A DNA stretch of 64,000 bases from Erwinia rhapontici (GTDB lineage Bacteria; Pseudomonadota; Gammaproteobacteria; Enterobacterales; Enterobacteriaceae), in assembly GCF_012271765.1 (NCBI RefSeq), contig NZ_VRKO01000005.1, positions 1-64,000 on the forward strand, read 5' to 3'. The notes beneath the pieces are model-generated. The model ran no database searches. It was not told where the DNA came from and was given only the letters and a program-made list of their open reading frames with translations. How positions within the stretch are numbered: position 1 is the stretch's first letter; every line of letters begins with the position of its first letter. This document shows, one piece after another, positions 40,019 through 50,600 of this stretch. A program made the position numbers and the translations under genes.

Positions 40019-41404
40019 TTAAGGCAGGAGCAGGTAGATATTCTCTTCACCGCGCATCACGCTCAGTGCCAGTAGCGGTGGTTTTGCTTCCAGCAGTTTA
40101 CGCAGTTCGGCCAGGTTCTGAACTGGCGTACGGTTGACGCCAACAATCACATCGTCTTTCTGCAGACCAAACTGGGCGGCGGGAGTCGATTTCTCAACCT
40201 CATCGACTTTCACCCCTTTGGTGCCGTCTTTGGCCGCTCCATCACTGAGTGTCGCGCCCTGTAAAGCTGGCGTTGTCAGCTCTGCGCCAGCGCTACTCTG
40301 GGTGCTGTTATCCAGCTTCACCGTTACGGTGAGTGGCTTAGCATCACGTAACAGGCCGATCTTCACATCCTGGCCCGGCGGGGTGGTGCCGATTTTCACC
40401 CGCAGTTCCGCAAAGTTGGCGATGGCTTTACCGTCGACGCTGGTAATGATGTCACCGGCTTTGATGCCTGCTTTGGCCGCGGCGGACTGGGGTAATACTT
40501 CGTTGACGAAAGCGCCACGTTGAACGTCGACATTAAAGGCTTTCGCCATCTCAGCGGTCATCTCGGTGCCTTTGATTCCCAACTGGCCACGCTTAACTTC
40601 GCCAAACTGCATCAACTGCTGTGCAAGGCCCATCGCCATATTACTGGGGATAGCAAAGCCAATGCCGATATTGCCGCCGCTGGAGGCCAGAATAGCCGTG
40701 TTCAGGCCGATCAGTTCACCATTGAGATTCACCAGCGCTCCACCGGAGTTACCCCGGTTGATGGCCGCATCGGTCTGGATAAAGTTTTCCAACCCTTCCA
40801 GGTTCAGCCCACTGCGCCCCAGGGCAGAGACAATTCCTGAGGTGGCGGTCTGACCCAGTCCAAACGGATTACCGATCGCAACGGCAAAATCCCCGACTTT
40901 AAGCTGGTCAGAGTCGGCAATTTTAACTTGCGTTAGCTTCGTGGCGCCATTGAGCTGGATGAGCGCAATATCGGTCTGCTCATCGTGGCCAACCAGTTTG
41001 GCATCGAACTCGCGGCCGTCGCTCAGCTGCACGCTGATTTTGTCTGCGCCGTTAACCACGTGGTTATTGGTCAGCACGTAACCTTTTGCCGCATCAATGA
41101 TCACACCTGACGCCAGTCCTTCAAACTCTTGTGATTTTTCGTCACCTTGTGCACCATCCTGGCCGTTCTGTTCGAAGAAGCGCTTTAACTGCTCGGGGAT
41201 CTGTTGCTGTTTGCTGTCGCTCTCGGTTCCCTCAACGTGAACGCTGACCACGGCAGGCAGAACTTTTTCCAACATCGGTGCCAGGCTCGGCAACGGTTGT
41301 CCCTGAATCTGGGAAGGCAGCGATGCCTGGGTCGCAGGGACCACGGCCAGATTGACGCCAATACTTAATGCCAGTGCGCTTAACAGAAATGATTTCTTCT
41401 TCAT
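40019..41404 (-). CDS. degQ: Periplasmic serine endoprotease DegQ
   Basis: This 461-residue secreted HtrA-family protease degrades or chaperones unfolded periplasmic proteins. A signal peptide (about residues 1-27, cleaved near TQA-SLP) precedes the protease domain with His115 (TNNHVV), Asp145 (TDIALI) and Ser220 (GNSGGAL). Two PDZ domains follow at about 290-370 and 395-455. The Q-rich loop after residue 63 is typical of DegQ. It lies upstream of degS, as in E. coli. Confidence 0.96.
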   Translation of the reverse strand: MKKKSFLLSALALSIGVNLAVVPATQASLPSQIQGQPLPSLAPMLEKVLPAVVSVHVEGTESDSKQQQIPEQLKRFFEQNGQDGAQGDEKSQEFEGLASGVIIDAAKGYVLTNNHVVNGADKISVQLSDGREFDAKLVGHDEQTDIALIQLNGATKLTQVKIADSDQLKVGDFAVAIGNPFGLGQTATSGIVSALGRSGLNLEGLENFIQTDAAINRGNSGGALVNLNGELIGLNTAILASSGGNIGIGFAIPSNMAMGLAQQLMQFGEVKRGQLGIKGTEMTAEMAKAFNVDVQRGAFVNEVLPQSAAAKAGIKAGDIITSVDGKAIANFAELRVKIGTTPPGQDVKIGLLRDAKPLTVTVKLDNSTQSSAGAELTTPALQGATLSDGAAKDGTKGVKVDEVEKSTPAAQFGLQKDDVIVGVNRTPVQNLAELRKLLEAKPPLLALSVMRGEENIYLLLP

Positions 41405-41502
41405 CGGGACTCAGCTCTCGCTACCAGGGGAATAAATAAAGGTGTACCCGGAATTGCAGGCTATATGTTGAGTGATACAGGTATGACCGTTCAGAAACGA
41501 GA

Positions 41503-41517
41503 GGGTGCCAGGCACCC
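41503..41517 (-). terminator. Weak hairpin after zapG
   Basis: GGGTG-CCAGG-CACCC lies 10 nt past the zapG stop codon and before the degQ upstream region. There is no U-run, so termination here would be weak or Rho-assisted. Confidence 0.4.
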
Positions 41518-41527
41518 CCAATAAAAA

Positions 41528-41926
41528 TTATTTGGCAGCGCGATCGCCACGCAGCAGGCCAGAAGCGCTGTCCGGGTAATCACGCGGCATTTGCACTGGC
41601 ACCTGATCGTTATCCGCTTCGGATTCGGTCAGCTGATAGGCAAACGGGTTTTTTTCACCCGGCAGGTTTGGCAGCAAGTCGTTCGACCCTTTCGCCATAT
41701 GCTGATACAGCTGGCGATAGTCGCGAGCCATATTGTCCAGCAGCTCTGCGCTGTGGGCAAAATGATTCGTCAGCTCTTCACGATAGTCAGCCAGCTCGGC
41801 TTTACTCTTTTCCAGTTCATACTGCAGGCTGCGTTGCTCACGCAGTTTCTTATTGCCGAAACGCATGGCGACCGCACCAATAATAATCCCAACCACTAAC
41901 CCAATAAGCGCATATTCCCAGGTCAT
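41528..41926 (-). CDS. zapG: Cell division and envelope protein ZapG (YhcB, DUF1043)
   Basis: This 132-residue inner-membrane protein coordinates cell elongation, division and envelope synthesis. An N-terminal membrane segment (about residues 4-21, with glycine-rich GLVVGIIIGAVAM) is followed by a cytoplasmic coiled coil rich in Glu, Leu and Arg (25-85) and a flexible tail. The start at 41926 (MTWEYAL) gives the E. coli length and sits behind GGGAGTTATT. It is divergent from zapE, as in E. coli. Confidence 0.95.
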   Translation of the reverse strand: MTWEYALIGLVVGIIIGAVAMRFGNKKLREQRSLQYELEKSKAELADYREELTNHFAHSAELLDNMARDYRQLYQHMAKGSNDLLPNLPGEKNPFAYQLTESEADNDQVPVQMPRDYPDSASGLLRGDRAAK

Positions 41927-42102
41927 AATAACTCCCATATTGTCTTCGTTGTTCCGTAGGGCCTTTCCAACTCATACCCGCCACTATAACCGCTAATCTC
42001 ACGGAAGTGGAATCCTGCGGCAGCTTCGCTTAGTGTAGAACGACTTTTTTTTCGACAATCAACCACCCGGCAAGACCATTTTTCAGGGAATGTGACAACA
42101 TT

Positions 42103-43230
42103 ATGCAAACGATGTCTCCTCTGGCGCTGTATCAGCAGGCGCTGGAAAACGGCGAGTATCAGGCCGATGACGTACAACGTGCCGCGATGACCCGCTTAGA
42201 CGGTATCTATCAGGCATTAACCCGTATCAGCCCGCCCGCATCCGCTGCCAGCGGTGGGTTATTCGGTAAGCTTAATAAGCTGCTGGGAAAAAGTAAAAAT
42301 GATGTTCAGACACCTGCGCGTGGTCTGTATATGTGGGGCGGCGTTGGGCGTGGCAAGACCTGGCTAATGGATATGTTTTTTCGGGCTATTCCTGGCGAGC
42401 GCAAGCAGCGACTGCACTTCCACCGCTTTATGCTGCGGGTGCATCAGGAGTTGACCGAGTTGCAGGGCCAAAGTGATCCGTTACAAATCGTTGCCGATCG
42501 CTTTAAAGCCGAAACGGACCTGCTGTGTTTTGATGAGTTTTTTGTCTCAGATATCACCGATGCCATGCTGCTTGGCACACTGATGGAAGCGCTATTCAGT
42601 CGGGGTATTACGCTGGTTGCGACATCAAACATTCCCCCGGACGATCTCTATCGTAACGGTTTGCAACGGGCACGTTTTATGCCTGCCATTGAGATGATTA
42701 AACAGCATTGTGAAATCATGAATGTGGATGCGGGGATTGATTATCGCCTGCGCACGCTGACGTCTGCACACCTGTGGATGACGCCGTTGGGTGAAGAGAC
42801 GTCAAAAGAGATGGAACGGATGTTTGTCGCGCTGGCGGGTAAGCCGCGGGAACATCATGAGCCGCTCGAGATTAACCATCGTCAGCTGCCGACGCTGGGA
42901 ATGGCAGAAGGCGTGCTGGCGATGAGTTTTCTTACGTTATGTGGGGAAGGACGTAGCCAGCATGACTATATTGAACTGTCGCGCCGCTTCCACAGCGTAT
43001 TGCTGTATGATGTGCCGGTGATGATTTACAAGACTGAAGACCAGGCTCGACGTTTCCTGGCGTTGGTGGATGAATTCTACGAGCGTCATGTGAAGCTGGT
43101 GGTCTCGGCAGAAACATCACTTTATGAGATTTACCAGGGTACGAGGCTGAAGTTCGAGTACCAGCGCTGTGTCTCCCGCTTACAAGAGATGCAGAGCGAA
43201 GAGTACCTGCGGCTGCCGCATTTACCCTGA
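42103..43230 (+). CDS. zapE: Cell division ATPase ZapE
   Basis: This 375-residue AFG1-family ATPase binds the Z-ring and destabilises FtsZ bundles late in division. The Walker A motif GGVGRGKTW is near residues 78-86 and Walker B (LLCFDEF) near 140-146. Length is identical to E. coli ZapE. It is followed by the rplM promoter region. Confidence 0.96.
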   Translation: MQTMSPLALYQQALENGEYQADDVQRAAMTRLDGIYQALTRISPPASAASGGLFGKLNKLLGKSKNDVQTPARGLYMWGGVGRGKTWLMDMFFRAIPGERKQRLHFHRFMLRVHQELTELQGQSDPLQIVADRFKAETDLLCFDEFFVSDITDAMLLGTLMEALFSRGITLVATSNIPPDDLYRNGLQRARFMPAIEMIKQHCEIMNVDAGIDYRLRTLTSAHLWMTPLGEETSKEMERMFVALAGKPREHHEPLEINHRQLPTLGMAEGVLAMSFLTLCGEGRSQHDYIELSRRFHSVLLYDVPVMIYKTEDQARRFLALVDEFYERHVKLVVSAETSLYEIYQGTRLKFEYQRCVSRLQEMQSEEYLRLPHLP

Positions 43231-43275
43231 GCCTCTCATTACGGTGACGTGATGGTAATTTTATCGTAGAAAACG

Positions 43276-43305
43276 TTCGCTCTTTGCGTGCGAGTTCTCT
43301 ATAAT
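43276..43305 (+). promoter_or_regulatory. Probable rplM-rpsI promoter
   Basis: A perfect TATAAT at 43300-43305 is followed by the G/C-rich CTTGCGACCCC discriminator typical of ribosomal-protein promoters. The -35 region (TTCGCT at 43276, 18-bp spacing) is weak. The implied leader is about 160 nt, long enough for the L13-mediated autoregulation known for this operon in E. coli. Confidence 0.65.
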
Positions 43306-43474
43306 CTTGCGACCCCACGTTACAGCAAAGGTTTTTTTCCCAAAACTCTTTGTGTTCCAGTAACTCTATCCGAAGGGGTGGGCTTGCTGGTCAAGATGGT
43401 CGTGTGAGCTCCAACCGTTTATTCAAGCGTTTGGGATTTCACCAACGTGTAACTTAATTTGGGTAAGCTTTTAG

Positions 43475-44311
<837 letters not shown>

Positions 44312-44344
44312 TTTTTTCTGCTCAGGCAGAATCGATTATCGGAA

Positions 44345-44371
44345 AACCCGGTGCCTGGCGCCGGGTTTTTT
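44345..44371 (+). terminator. Terminator of rplM-rpsI
   Basis: A 10-bp stem (AACCCGGTGC with GCGCCGGGTT, CTG loop, one T-G pair) is followed by TTTTTTATTTT. It lies 33 nt after the rpsI stop codon. Confidence 0.93.
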
Positions 44372-44618
44372 ATTTTCTTCTAGTGCAAAAAGCGCGAAAC
44401 ACACACCGCTTTACCATTTTCCCCTGCAATTCCGTCTGCGACCCCCCACAAGCTGACTAAAATCTGGTAGACTATGTGTCACTTTGTGCCCATTGGCCGG
44501 GCAATGACGCGTGTATCCTGTGTACCAGGAATCGGTCAATCTTCGGGCTGGTGGCAATGATGAGTCGCCACGTGGATGGCTATTCGCAGTAATTTTCTCG
44601 ATAAACTTGGAGGTTTAC

Positions 44619-45260
44619 ATGGCTGTCGCTGCCAACAAACGTTCGGTAATGACGCTGTTTTCTGGTCCGACTGACATTTTCAGCCACCAGGTACGCATTG
44701 TACTGGCTGAGAAGGGTGTTAGTGTCGAGATCGAGCAGGTTGAAACGGATAACCTGCCGCAGGATCTGATCGACCTCAACCCGTACCGTACCGTACCCAC
44801 CCTCGTTGATCGCGAGCTGACGCTGTATGAATCGCGCATCATCATGGAATATCTGGACGAGCGTTTCCCGCATCCACCATTGATGCCGGTGTACCCGGTA
44901 GCGCGTGGTGAAAGCCGCCTGATGATGCACCGCGTCGAGCAGGACTGGTACAGCCTGATGCGTAAAGTTGAAAACGGTACCGCGCAGGAAGCTGAAGCGG
45001 CACGTAAGCAACTGCGTGAAGAGCTGCTGGCAATCGCTCCGCTGTTCGCACGTACGCCGTTCTTTATGAGCGAAGAGTTCAGCCTGGTTGACTGCTATCT
45101 GGCTCCGCTGTTGTGGCGTTTACCGCAGATGGGTATTGAGCTGATTGGTGCGGGTTCAAAAGAGCTGAAAGGCTATATGACGCGTGTCTTCGAGCGTGAT
45201 TCCTTCCTGGCTTCCCTGACTGAAGCAGAACGTGAAATGCGCCTGCATACGCGGGGCTGA
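44619..45260 (+). CDS. sspA: Stringent starvation protein A
   Basis: This 213-residue protein with a glutathione S-transferase fold binds RNA polymerase and redirects transcription in starvation, acid and infection conditions. The N-terminal thioredoxin-like half contains TLFSGPTDIFSHQVRIVL and LYESRIIMEYLDERFPHP, followed by the all-helical half. The start at 44619 follows TTGGAGG; a 36-residue upstream extension is unrelated. sspB follows 5 bp downstream. Confidence 0.97.
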   Translation: MAVAANKRSVMTLFSGPTDIFSHQVRIVLAEKGVSVEIEQVETDNLPQDLIDLNPYRTVPTLVDRELTLYESRIIMEYLDERFPHPPLMPVYPVARGESRLMMHRVEQDWYSLMRKVENGTAQEAEAARKQLREELLAIAPLFARTPFFMSEEFSLVDCYLAPLLWRLPQMGIELIGAGSKELKGYMTRVFERDSFLASLTEAEREMRLHTRG

Positions 45261-45265
45261 TTACG

Positions 45266-45763
45266 ATGGAAATGTCCCAACTTACCGCACGTCGTCCTTA
45301 TTTGCTGCGCGCTTTTTATGAGTGGTTGCTCGACAACAATCTTACGCCGCATCTGGTCGTCGACATTAATTTGCCCGGCGTGATGGTGCCCCTGGAATAC
45401 GCCCGCGATGGTCAGATCGTTCTGAACATTGCGCCGCGTGCTGTGGGCAATCTTGAGTTGGGCAATGATGAAGTTCGCTTCAGCGCCCGTTTTGGCGGTG
45501 TTCCTCGTCAGGTTTCCGTGCCATTAGCGGCGGTACTGGCGGTTTACGCCCGTGAAAACGGCGCGGGTACCATGTTCGAACCTGAACCGGCGTATGACGA
45601 AGCGGGTGAATTCGAGGCATCTGGCGGGCAGGATGTTGCCCCGGAAACGGTGATGTCGGTGATCGATGGTGATCGTCCCGATGACAGCGTTTCTGACGAT
45701 GAGGGCCCTGATGATGAGCCGCCTCCGCGCGGTGGTCGTCCGGCGCTTCGCGTTGTGAAATAA
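45266..45763 (+). CDS. sspB: ClpXP adaptor SspB
   Basis: This 165-residue dimeric adaptor delivers ssrA-tagged proteins and RseA fragments to the ClpXP protease. The N-terminal tag-binding domain (residues about 5-110) is highly conserved with E. coli. An acidic linker follows, and the C-terminal ClpX-docking peptide RGGRPALRVVK is intact. It is coupled to sspA. Confidence 0.98.
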   Translation: MEMSQLTARRPYLLRAFYEWLLDNNLTPHLVVDINLPGVMVPLEYARDGQIVLNIAPRAVGNLELGNDEVRFSARFGGVPRQVSVPLAAVLAVYARENGAGTMFEPEPAYDEAGEFEASGGQDVAPETVMSVIDGDRPDDSVSDDEGPDDEPPPRGGRPALRVVK

Positions 45764-45791
45764 AAAACGGGCCTGATGGCCCGTTTTTTTT
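45763..45791. terminator. Bidirectional terminator between sspB and the diflavin reductase gene
   Basis: ACGGGCC-TGAT-GGCCCGT is preceded by an A-run and followed by a T-run, so it can end transcripts from both sides: sspAB rightward and the glutamate synthase locus leftward. A second hairpin, GCGAACCG/CGGTTCGC at 45807-45828, lies between it and the reductase stop codon. Confidence 0.92.
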
Positions 45792-45838
45792 ATCCCTGTC
45801 TCTGGAGCGAACCGATGTTACGGTTCGCCTCACTTCTC

Positions 45839-47596
45839 TTAATAGACATCGCGCAGGTAGCGTTTTTCTTTCTTCAGCTGATCGACGTAATCTGCTGCAC
45901 GTTCCGCAGACATCCCACCAAACTGAGTAATCACCTGATAAAGCGCCTTATCGACGTCTTTAGCCATGCGTGAAGCATCGCCACAGACATAGAAGTAAGC
46001 CCCTTCTTCTAACCAGGCAAACAGCTCTGCACCCTGTTCCAGCATGCGAGTCTGCACGTAGATTTTCTCAGCCTGATCGCGTGAGAAGGCTAAGTCCAGG
46101 CGCGTCAGTAAACCACTTTCCTGCCAGGTATTCAGTTCATCCTGATAGATATAGTCGTGTTCCTGATGCTGATCGCCGAAGAACAACCAGTTTTTGCCTT
46201 TAGCGTTTAACGCTTCACGCTCTTCAAGGAAAGCACGGAACGGGGCAATACCGGTACCTGGGCCAATCATGATCAGCGGAGCATCATTATTGGACGGCAC
46301 GCGGAACGCTTTATTCGGTGAAATGAAGATCGCAGGTTTTTCACCCCGTTTAACGCGCTCAGCCAGGTAAGTTGAGCAGACGCCATTACGTGCACGGCCT
46401 GCGCTGTGATAACGAACGGAAGCGATGGTCAGATGCACCTGATTAGGGTGTGCTTTCTGACTGGACGAAATGGAGTAAGCGCGGTGCTGCAACGGACGCA
46501 GCAGGGCAACAAACTCAGGAATACTCAGTGAACGAGTCACATCCAGCTGCAGCAGGTCGAGGGTATCTTTACCCCACAGCCACACACCCAGCGCATCTTT
46601 ATCGTCATGCTGTAAGACATGACGCAGCTCCTGGTTGGTGGTGTTCTGGCCAACCCATTCGATCAGCTTGCGTGAAGGTTCAGAGATCTCAAACTGGTAG
46701 GTCAGCAGGTCGCCCAGACTTCTTTCAAAGCCAGGAACGGGTGTATCGTAGTCTGATTTCAGCTGCGTCAGCAGCAGAGTGACGAGTGCCGGTTCGTTGA
46801 CCGGGATAACACCCAACGCATCACCCGCTTCGTACTTCAGACCACTGTCGGTCAGATCAAACTCGAAGTGACGAATATCTTTGCCTGAGTTCTCACCGGA
46901 CAGACGCTTGTTCGTCGCCAGTGCAGCAGCGTAAGGGTTGTTTTTATTGCTGCCAGGGATGACTGGCGCTTCGGGTGCGCTCTCCAGGGCATTACCGCTG
47001 CTGCCTGCGCTGGCAGCAAACTGTGGCATGGAGCTGGCGATCCATTCGTTAGACGGCTCTTCATAGTCGATATCGCAGTCGATGCGGTCATAGACACGTT
47101 TTGCGCCCAGCTGCTCAAGACGCATATCGATAAATTTACCTGCCTGACAGAAACCGTCGTAGCCTGTATCGCCAATCGCCAGTACCGCAAAGTGCATCTG
47201 TTCCAGACGTGGAGCTGTGCTGGCAGAGATAGCCTGCCAGAACAGCTGCGCGTTATCTGGCATTTCACCTTCACCGTAGGTCGAGGTGATCACCAGCACG
47301 TGACGCATGGTCGCGAACACGTCGATATCGACTTCGCCCAGACCCTGAACGACAGGCACCAGGCCTTTCGCACGCGCTGCTTTCGCGGCGCTCTGTGCTA
47401 ATGCTTCCGCATTACCCGTCTGGGAACCAAACAGGATGTGAAGCTGGGTCGTTGCTGCGGAGGCGGCAGAGCCTGCCGCCTGCGGCTGATTTTCCAGCAC
47501 CAGCAGGCGTGAATGTAAACCAGCAAGGAAGCCTGCCAGCCAAAATTTCTGCTCACCATTAAACGGTGCATCTTCAGGAATATAAGGAATCTTCAT
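45839..47596 (-). CDS. CysJ-like NADPH diflavin reductase (probable electron donor to the adjacent glutamate synthase)
   Basis: This 585-residue flavoprotein has the CysJ layout: flavodoxin-like FMN domain with FGSQTGNAEALA at 56-67 and STYGEGEMPDN at 105-115; FAD domain with RAYSISSS at 372-379; NADPH domain with GPGTGIAPFRAFL at 445-457, CGDASRMAKDVDK at 538-550 and the C-terminal RDVY. The N-terminus (PFNGEQKFWLAGFLAGL) resembles an N-terminal motif of other CysJ-like diflavin proteins. Similarity to E. coli CysJ is clear but moderate. No cysI or cysH is nearby. It follows the glutamate synthase-like gene by 67 bp, in the position gltD has in E. coli. I infer that it passes NADPH electrons to that enzyme; a role in sulfite reduction with a distant CysI cannot be excluded. 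Confidence 0.85.
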   Translation of the reverse strand: MKIPYIPEDAPFNGEQKFWLAGFLAGLHSRLLVLENQPQAAGSAASAATTQLHILFGSQTGNAEALAQSAAKAARAKGLVPVVQGLGEVDIDVFATMRHVLVITSTYGEGEMPDNAQLFWQAISASTAPRLEQMHFAVLAIGDTGYDGFCQAGKFIDMRLEQLGAKRVYDRIDCDIDYEEPSNEWIASSMPQFAASAGSSGNALESAPEAPVIPGSNKNNPYAAALATNKRLSGENSGKDIRHFEFDLTDSGLKYEAGDALGVIPVNEPALVTLLLTQLKSDYDTPVPGFERSLGDLLTYQFEISEPSRKLIEWVGQNTTNQELRHVLQHDDKDALGVWLWGKDTLDLLQLDVTRSLSIPEFVALLRPLQHRAYSISSSQKAHPNQVHLTIASVRYHSAGRARNGVCSTYLAERVKRGEKPAIFISPNKAFRVPSNNDAPLIMIGPGTGIAPFRAFLEEREALNAKGKNWLFFGDQHQEHDYIYQDELNTWQESGLLTRLDLAFSRDQAEKIYVQTRMLEQGAELFAWLEEGAYFYVCGDASRMAKDVDKALYQVITQFGGMSAERAADYVDQLKKEKRYLRDVY

Positions 47597-47663
47597 CGCT
47601 TTTATCTACTCAATCCCGTTTGAATACTCGTTATAGAATATTAGTTTCTGTTCTTATCAATAA

Positions 47664-50600
47664 TCAGGCTAATTTGCCGACTGCGGCAGCCAGTTCAGGC
47701 AGTGCAGCACGAGCAAACAGCTCTTCAAAGTCAGGCAGTCGTCCCAGTACTTCTCTGTTGCATGCATCCTGATACATGATCCAACCGTACGTCGCCAGAC
47801 TGTCCATTGAACGGATGTTACGTTGCGTCAGCGCGGCTTTATAATCGGTCATGCGCTTCGCACCAATCAGGCAGGAAAGCTCTTCATCACTGTAGCTTTC
47901 AATGGCCGCGCGACCGTGGCGCTGTAACTTGCTGATCAGCGTGAAATCCTCGGTCATCAGCAGGTTACGTACCGCTTTCTCAACTGCCGGGTCTTCCACT
48001 GAAGTACCTTTCGGCAGACGCGAAAGTGCCAGCTGTTGCGCAGAGCTGAGGACGGTGTAGTTGTTTAACAACACCAGCATCTCGGGGGTATCCGTTGCGC
48101 CGTAGCCCGGAACCGCACCATTGGCGATGGCTTTACCTTCACGCCATGCCGCTTTAAATTTCGCGACCTGATGACCGGCAAGTGCGGTAGAGAGTTCTTC
48201 AAGCAAATCCTTACGGGTTTTCGCTTTCAGAATTTCAGCACCATCCTGATACAGCAACAGGGAACGCGGCATCACGTAAACGAAATGCTGGCTCTCTGTT
48301 TCCCAGTGATCAAGCAACCACTGAGCACGCGGAGAAGAGGTCGCTTCCAGATGCCAGTTCAGCATGGTAAGTACCGCTTCTTTATGAACGCGTGCCATCT
48401 CGTTGTCATCGGTGATGGAACCCAGCATCACGGAATCACCGGCAGCAGAACCCGCCAGCGTGCCGTACGGGTCGTACTGGTAGGCGAAACCGCCGCTCAT
48501 GCCATTACCAAACCCAGTACCGTACGTACCAAGGTTAAGCACCGCACCGTTCGTCATATATTCGCAGCAGAAATCACCGACGCCTTCAACAACCGCAGTC
48601 GCACCGGAGTTACGCACGGCAAAACGGTCACCCGCCTGGCCTTGTGCGTACAGACGCCCGCCGGTGGCACCGAACAGGGCAAAGTTACCGATCAACACGT
48701 TGCCTTCCGCGTCCTGTGAGCCGCCGCCAGGCGACATCACCACAATCTCCCCGCCGCACTGGCCCTTACCCACACCGTCGTTACAGGTGCCGTAATGTTC
48801 CAGGCGCATGCCATCGTTACAGAACACGCCGTAGGACTGGCCAGCAGAACCGGAGGTAGAGATAGTGATCGTCGCCGGTGCCAGATAGCGGCGCCCGCGA
48901 TCGTCCAGCAGCGCGGCCGGAATACGGCTCAAATGCTCAGCGTTCAGTGTATGGTTCAGCAGGCGCTCAATGTCGATAGCCAACTGACCGCCCACGCTCT
49001 TGTTACGGTTGTTCAGTGTGATCCCTGCGCCGAGCTTGATCTCAGTGGATCCCTGGCTGACCAGTTGATCGTTCAGCAGATCAATCCAGCCGTTATCCAG
49101 CTCAAAATCTTTTTCCAGATAGACCGGACGGGCGATTTTCAGCTCGGGCACTACGGTCAACATGGCACGCAGGTCCAGTTTGCCGACTTCCAGTGGGTGA
49201 TCCATCAGGTGCAGCAGATCGGAGCGGCCACGGGCTTCGCGCAGTGAACGCAGGCCGAGACGCGCCAGCATTTCACGCACTTCATGCGCAACGTTGATAA
49301 AATACTGCGCCAGCTGGCGCGGATCGCCATCAAAGGCTTCGGCATTGGTGGTCAGGCCTGCCGGGCATTTCACGTTACAGTTTTTCGCCATCACACATTT
49401 CAGCATCATCAGTGCAGTGGTACCGAACTCGAAACTGTCGCCGCCCAGCAGCGCGGATTTCACCACGTCGCTACCTGTCTGCTGTGCGCCAGAGCAGCGC
49501 AGCAGCACTTTTTCACGCAGGCCGTTGGCACACAGCGCCTGATGCACTTCGGCGATGCCGATTTCTGCCACGCGCCCGGTGTATTTCAGGCTGGTGACCG
49601 AGGCTGCCCCGGTTCCCCCGGTGTTACCGGCAACGTTGATGACATCGGCACCGGCTTTCGCCACGCCAACGGCAATGGTGCCGATACCTTCAGAGGAAAC
49701 CAGTTTGACGATGACACGCACACGCGCCGCTTTACAGTCGTGGATCAGCTGCGCCAGATCTTCAATCGAATAGGTGTCATGGTGCGGAGGAGGTGAAACC
49801 AGCTCCACGCCCGGTGTACCACCACGTGCCGCCGCGATTTCTACCGTCACTTTGGCTGCCGGTAACTGGCCGCCTTCACCCGGTTTTGCGCCCTGGCCAA
49901 TCTTGATTTCCAGCTCTTCGAGCATAGGGTCAGCCAGATAGGCGGCCCAGACGCCGAAACGACCGGATGCCAGCTGCTTGATACGTGAAGCACGAATGGT
50001 CCCATGGCGTGAGTAGTGTTCACCGCCTTCACCGCAGTTACTCATGCCGCCCACCATGTTGGTGCCGTGAGCAACGGCTTCGTGTGCCGGGGCGACCAGC
50101 GCACCGTGGCTCATCGCGCCAGAGGCAAAGGTACGGGTAATTTCGTGAGCGGGCTGCACTTCACTCAATGGCAGTGCCGGAGAGATCGTGAAGATGCGTG
50201 ACAGATAATCTGCTGCTTTTCCGGTTGCCGTCAGGTGCAGAGCATCCGCCGCCACTTCGACATGCTGAATCGCGTCACCAAAGCGTTTTTTCAGGACGAC
50301 GGAGAGCGTGGTCAAACGGTCATACTCGCTTTTCAGGCCGACGATGGCATCAGTCAGGCGCAGCGTAAACCGATCGTCGCTGCCTTCTGTCGCTTCACAC
50401 TCCAGCCCACGCACGGCAAAGCCGTTGTTGACCAGCGAGTAGCGTCCCAGCTTACGGGTGAATTCTGCTTCACTGTCCACGTGCGTTAAGTCTGCCGGCA
50501 GGGCGAGAATATCACGCAGGGCCGCCGGGCGACGTTTACGCTCTTCCAGCATCAGGCTGGAGAACTGGCGGTAATCAGCGGTGATGGTGAAGTTATCGAT

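Noticed and set aside
45839-47596. Simple annotation as cysJ (sulfite reductase alpha subunit)
   Set aside because: No cysI or cysH lies nearby, the gene is downstream of a glutamate synthase gene in the gltD position, and the sequence has diverged from E. coli CysJ. The family is kept and the sulfite role is left open.
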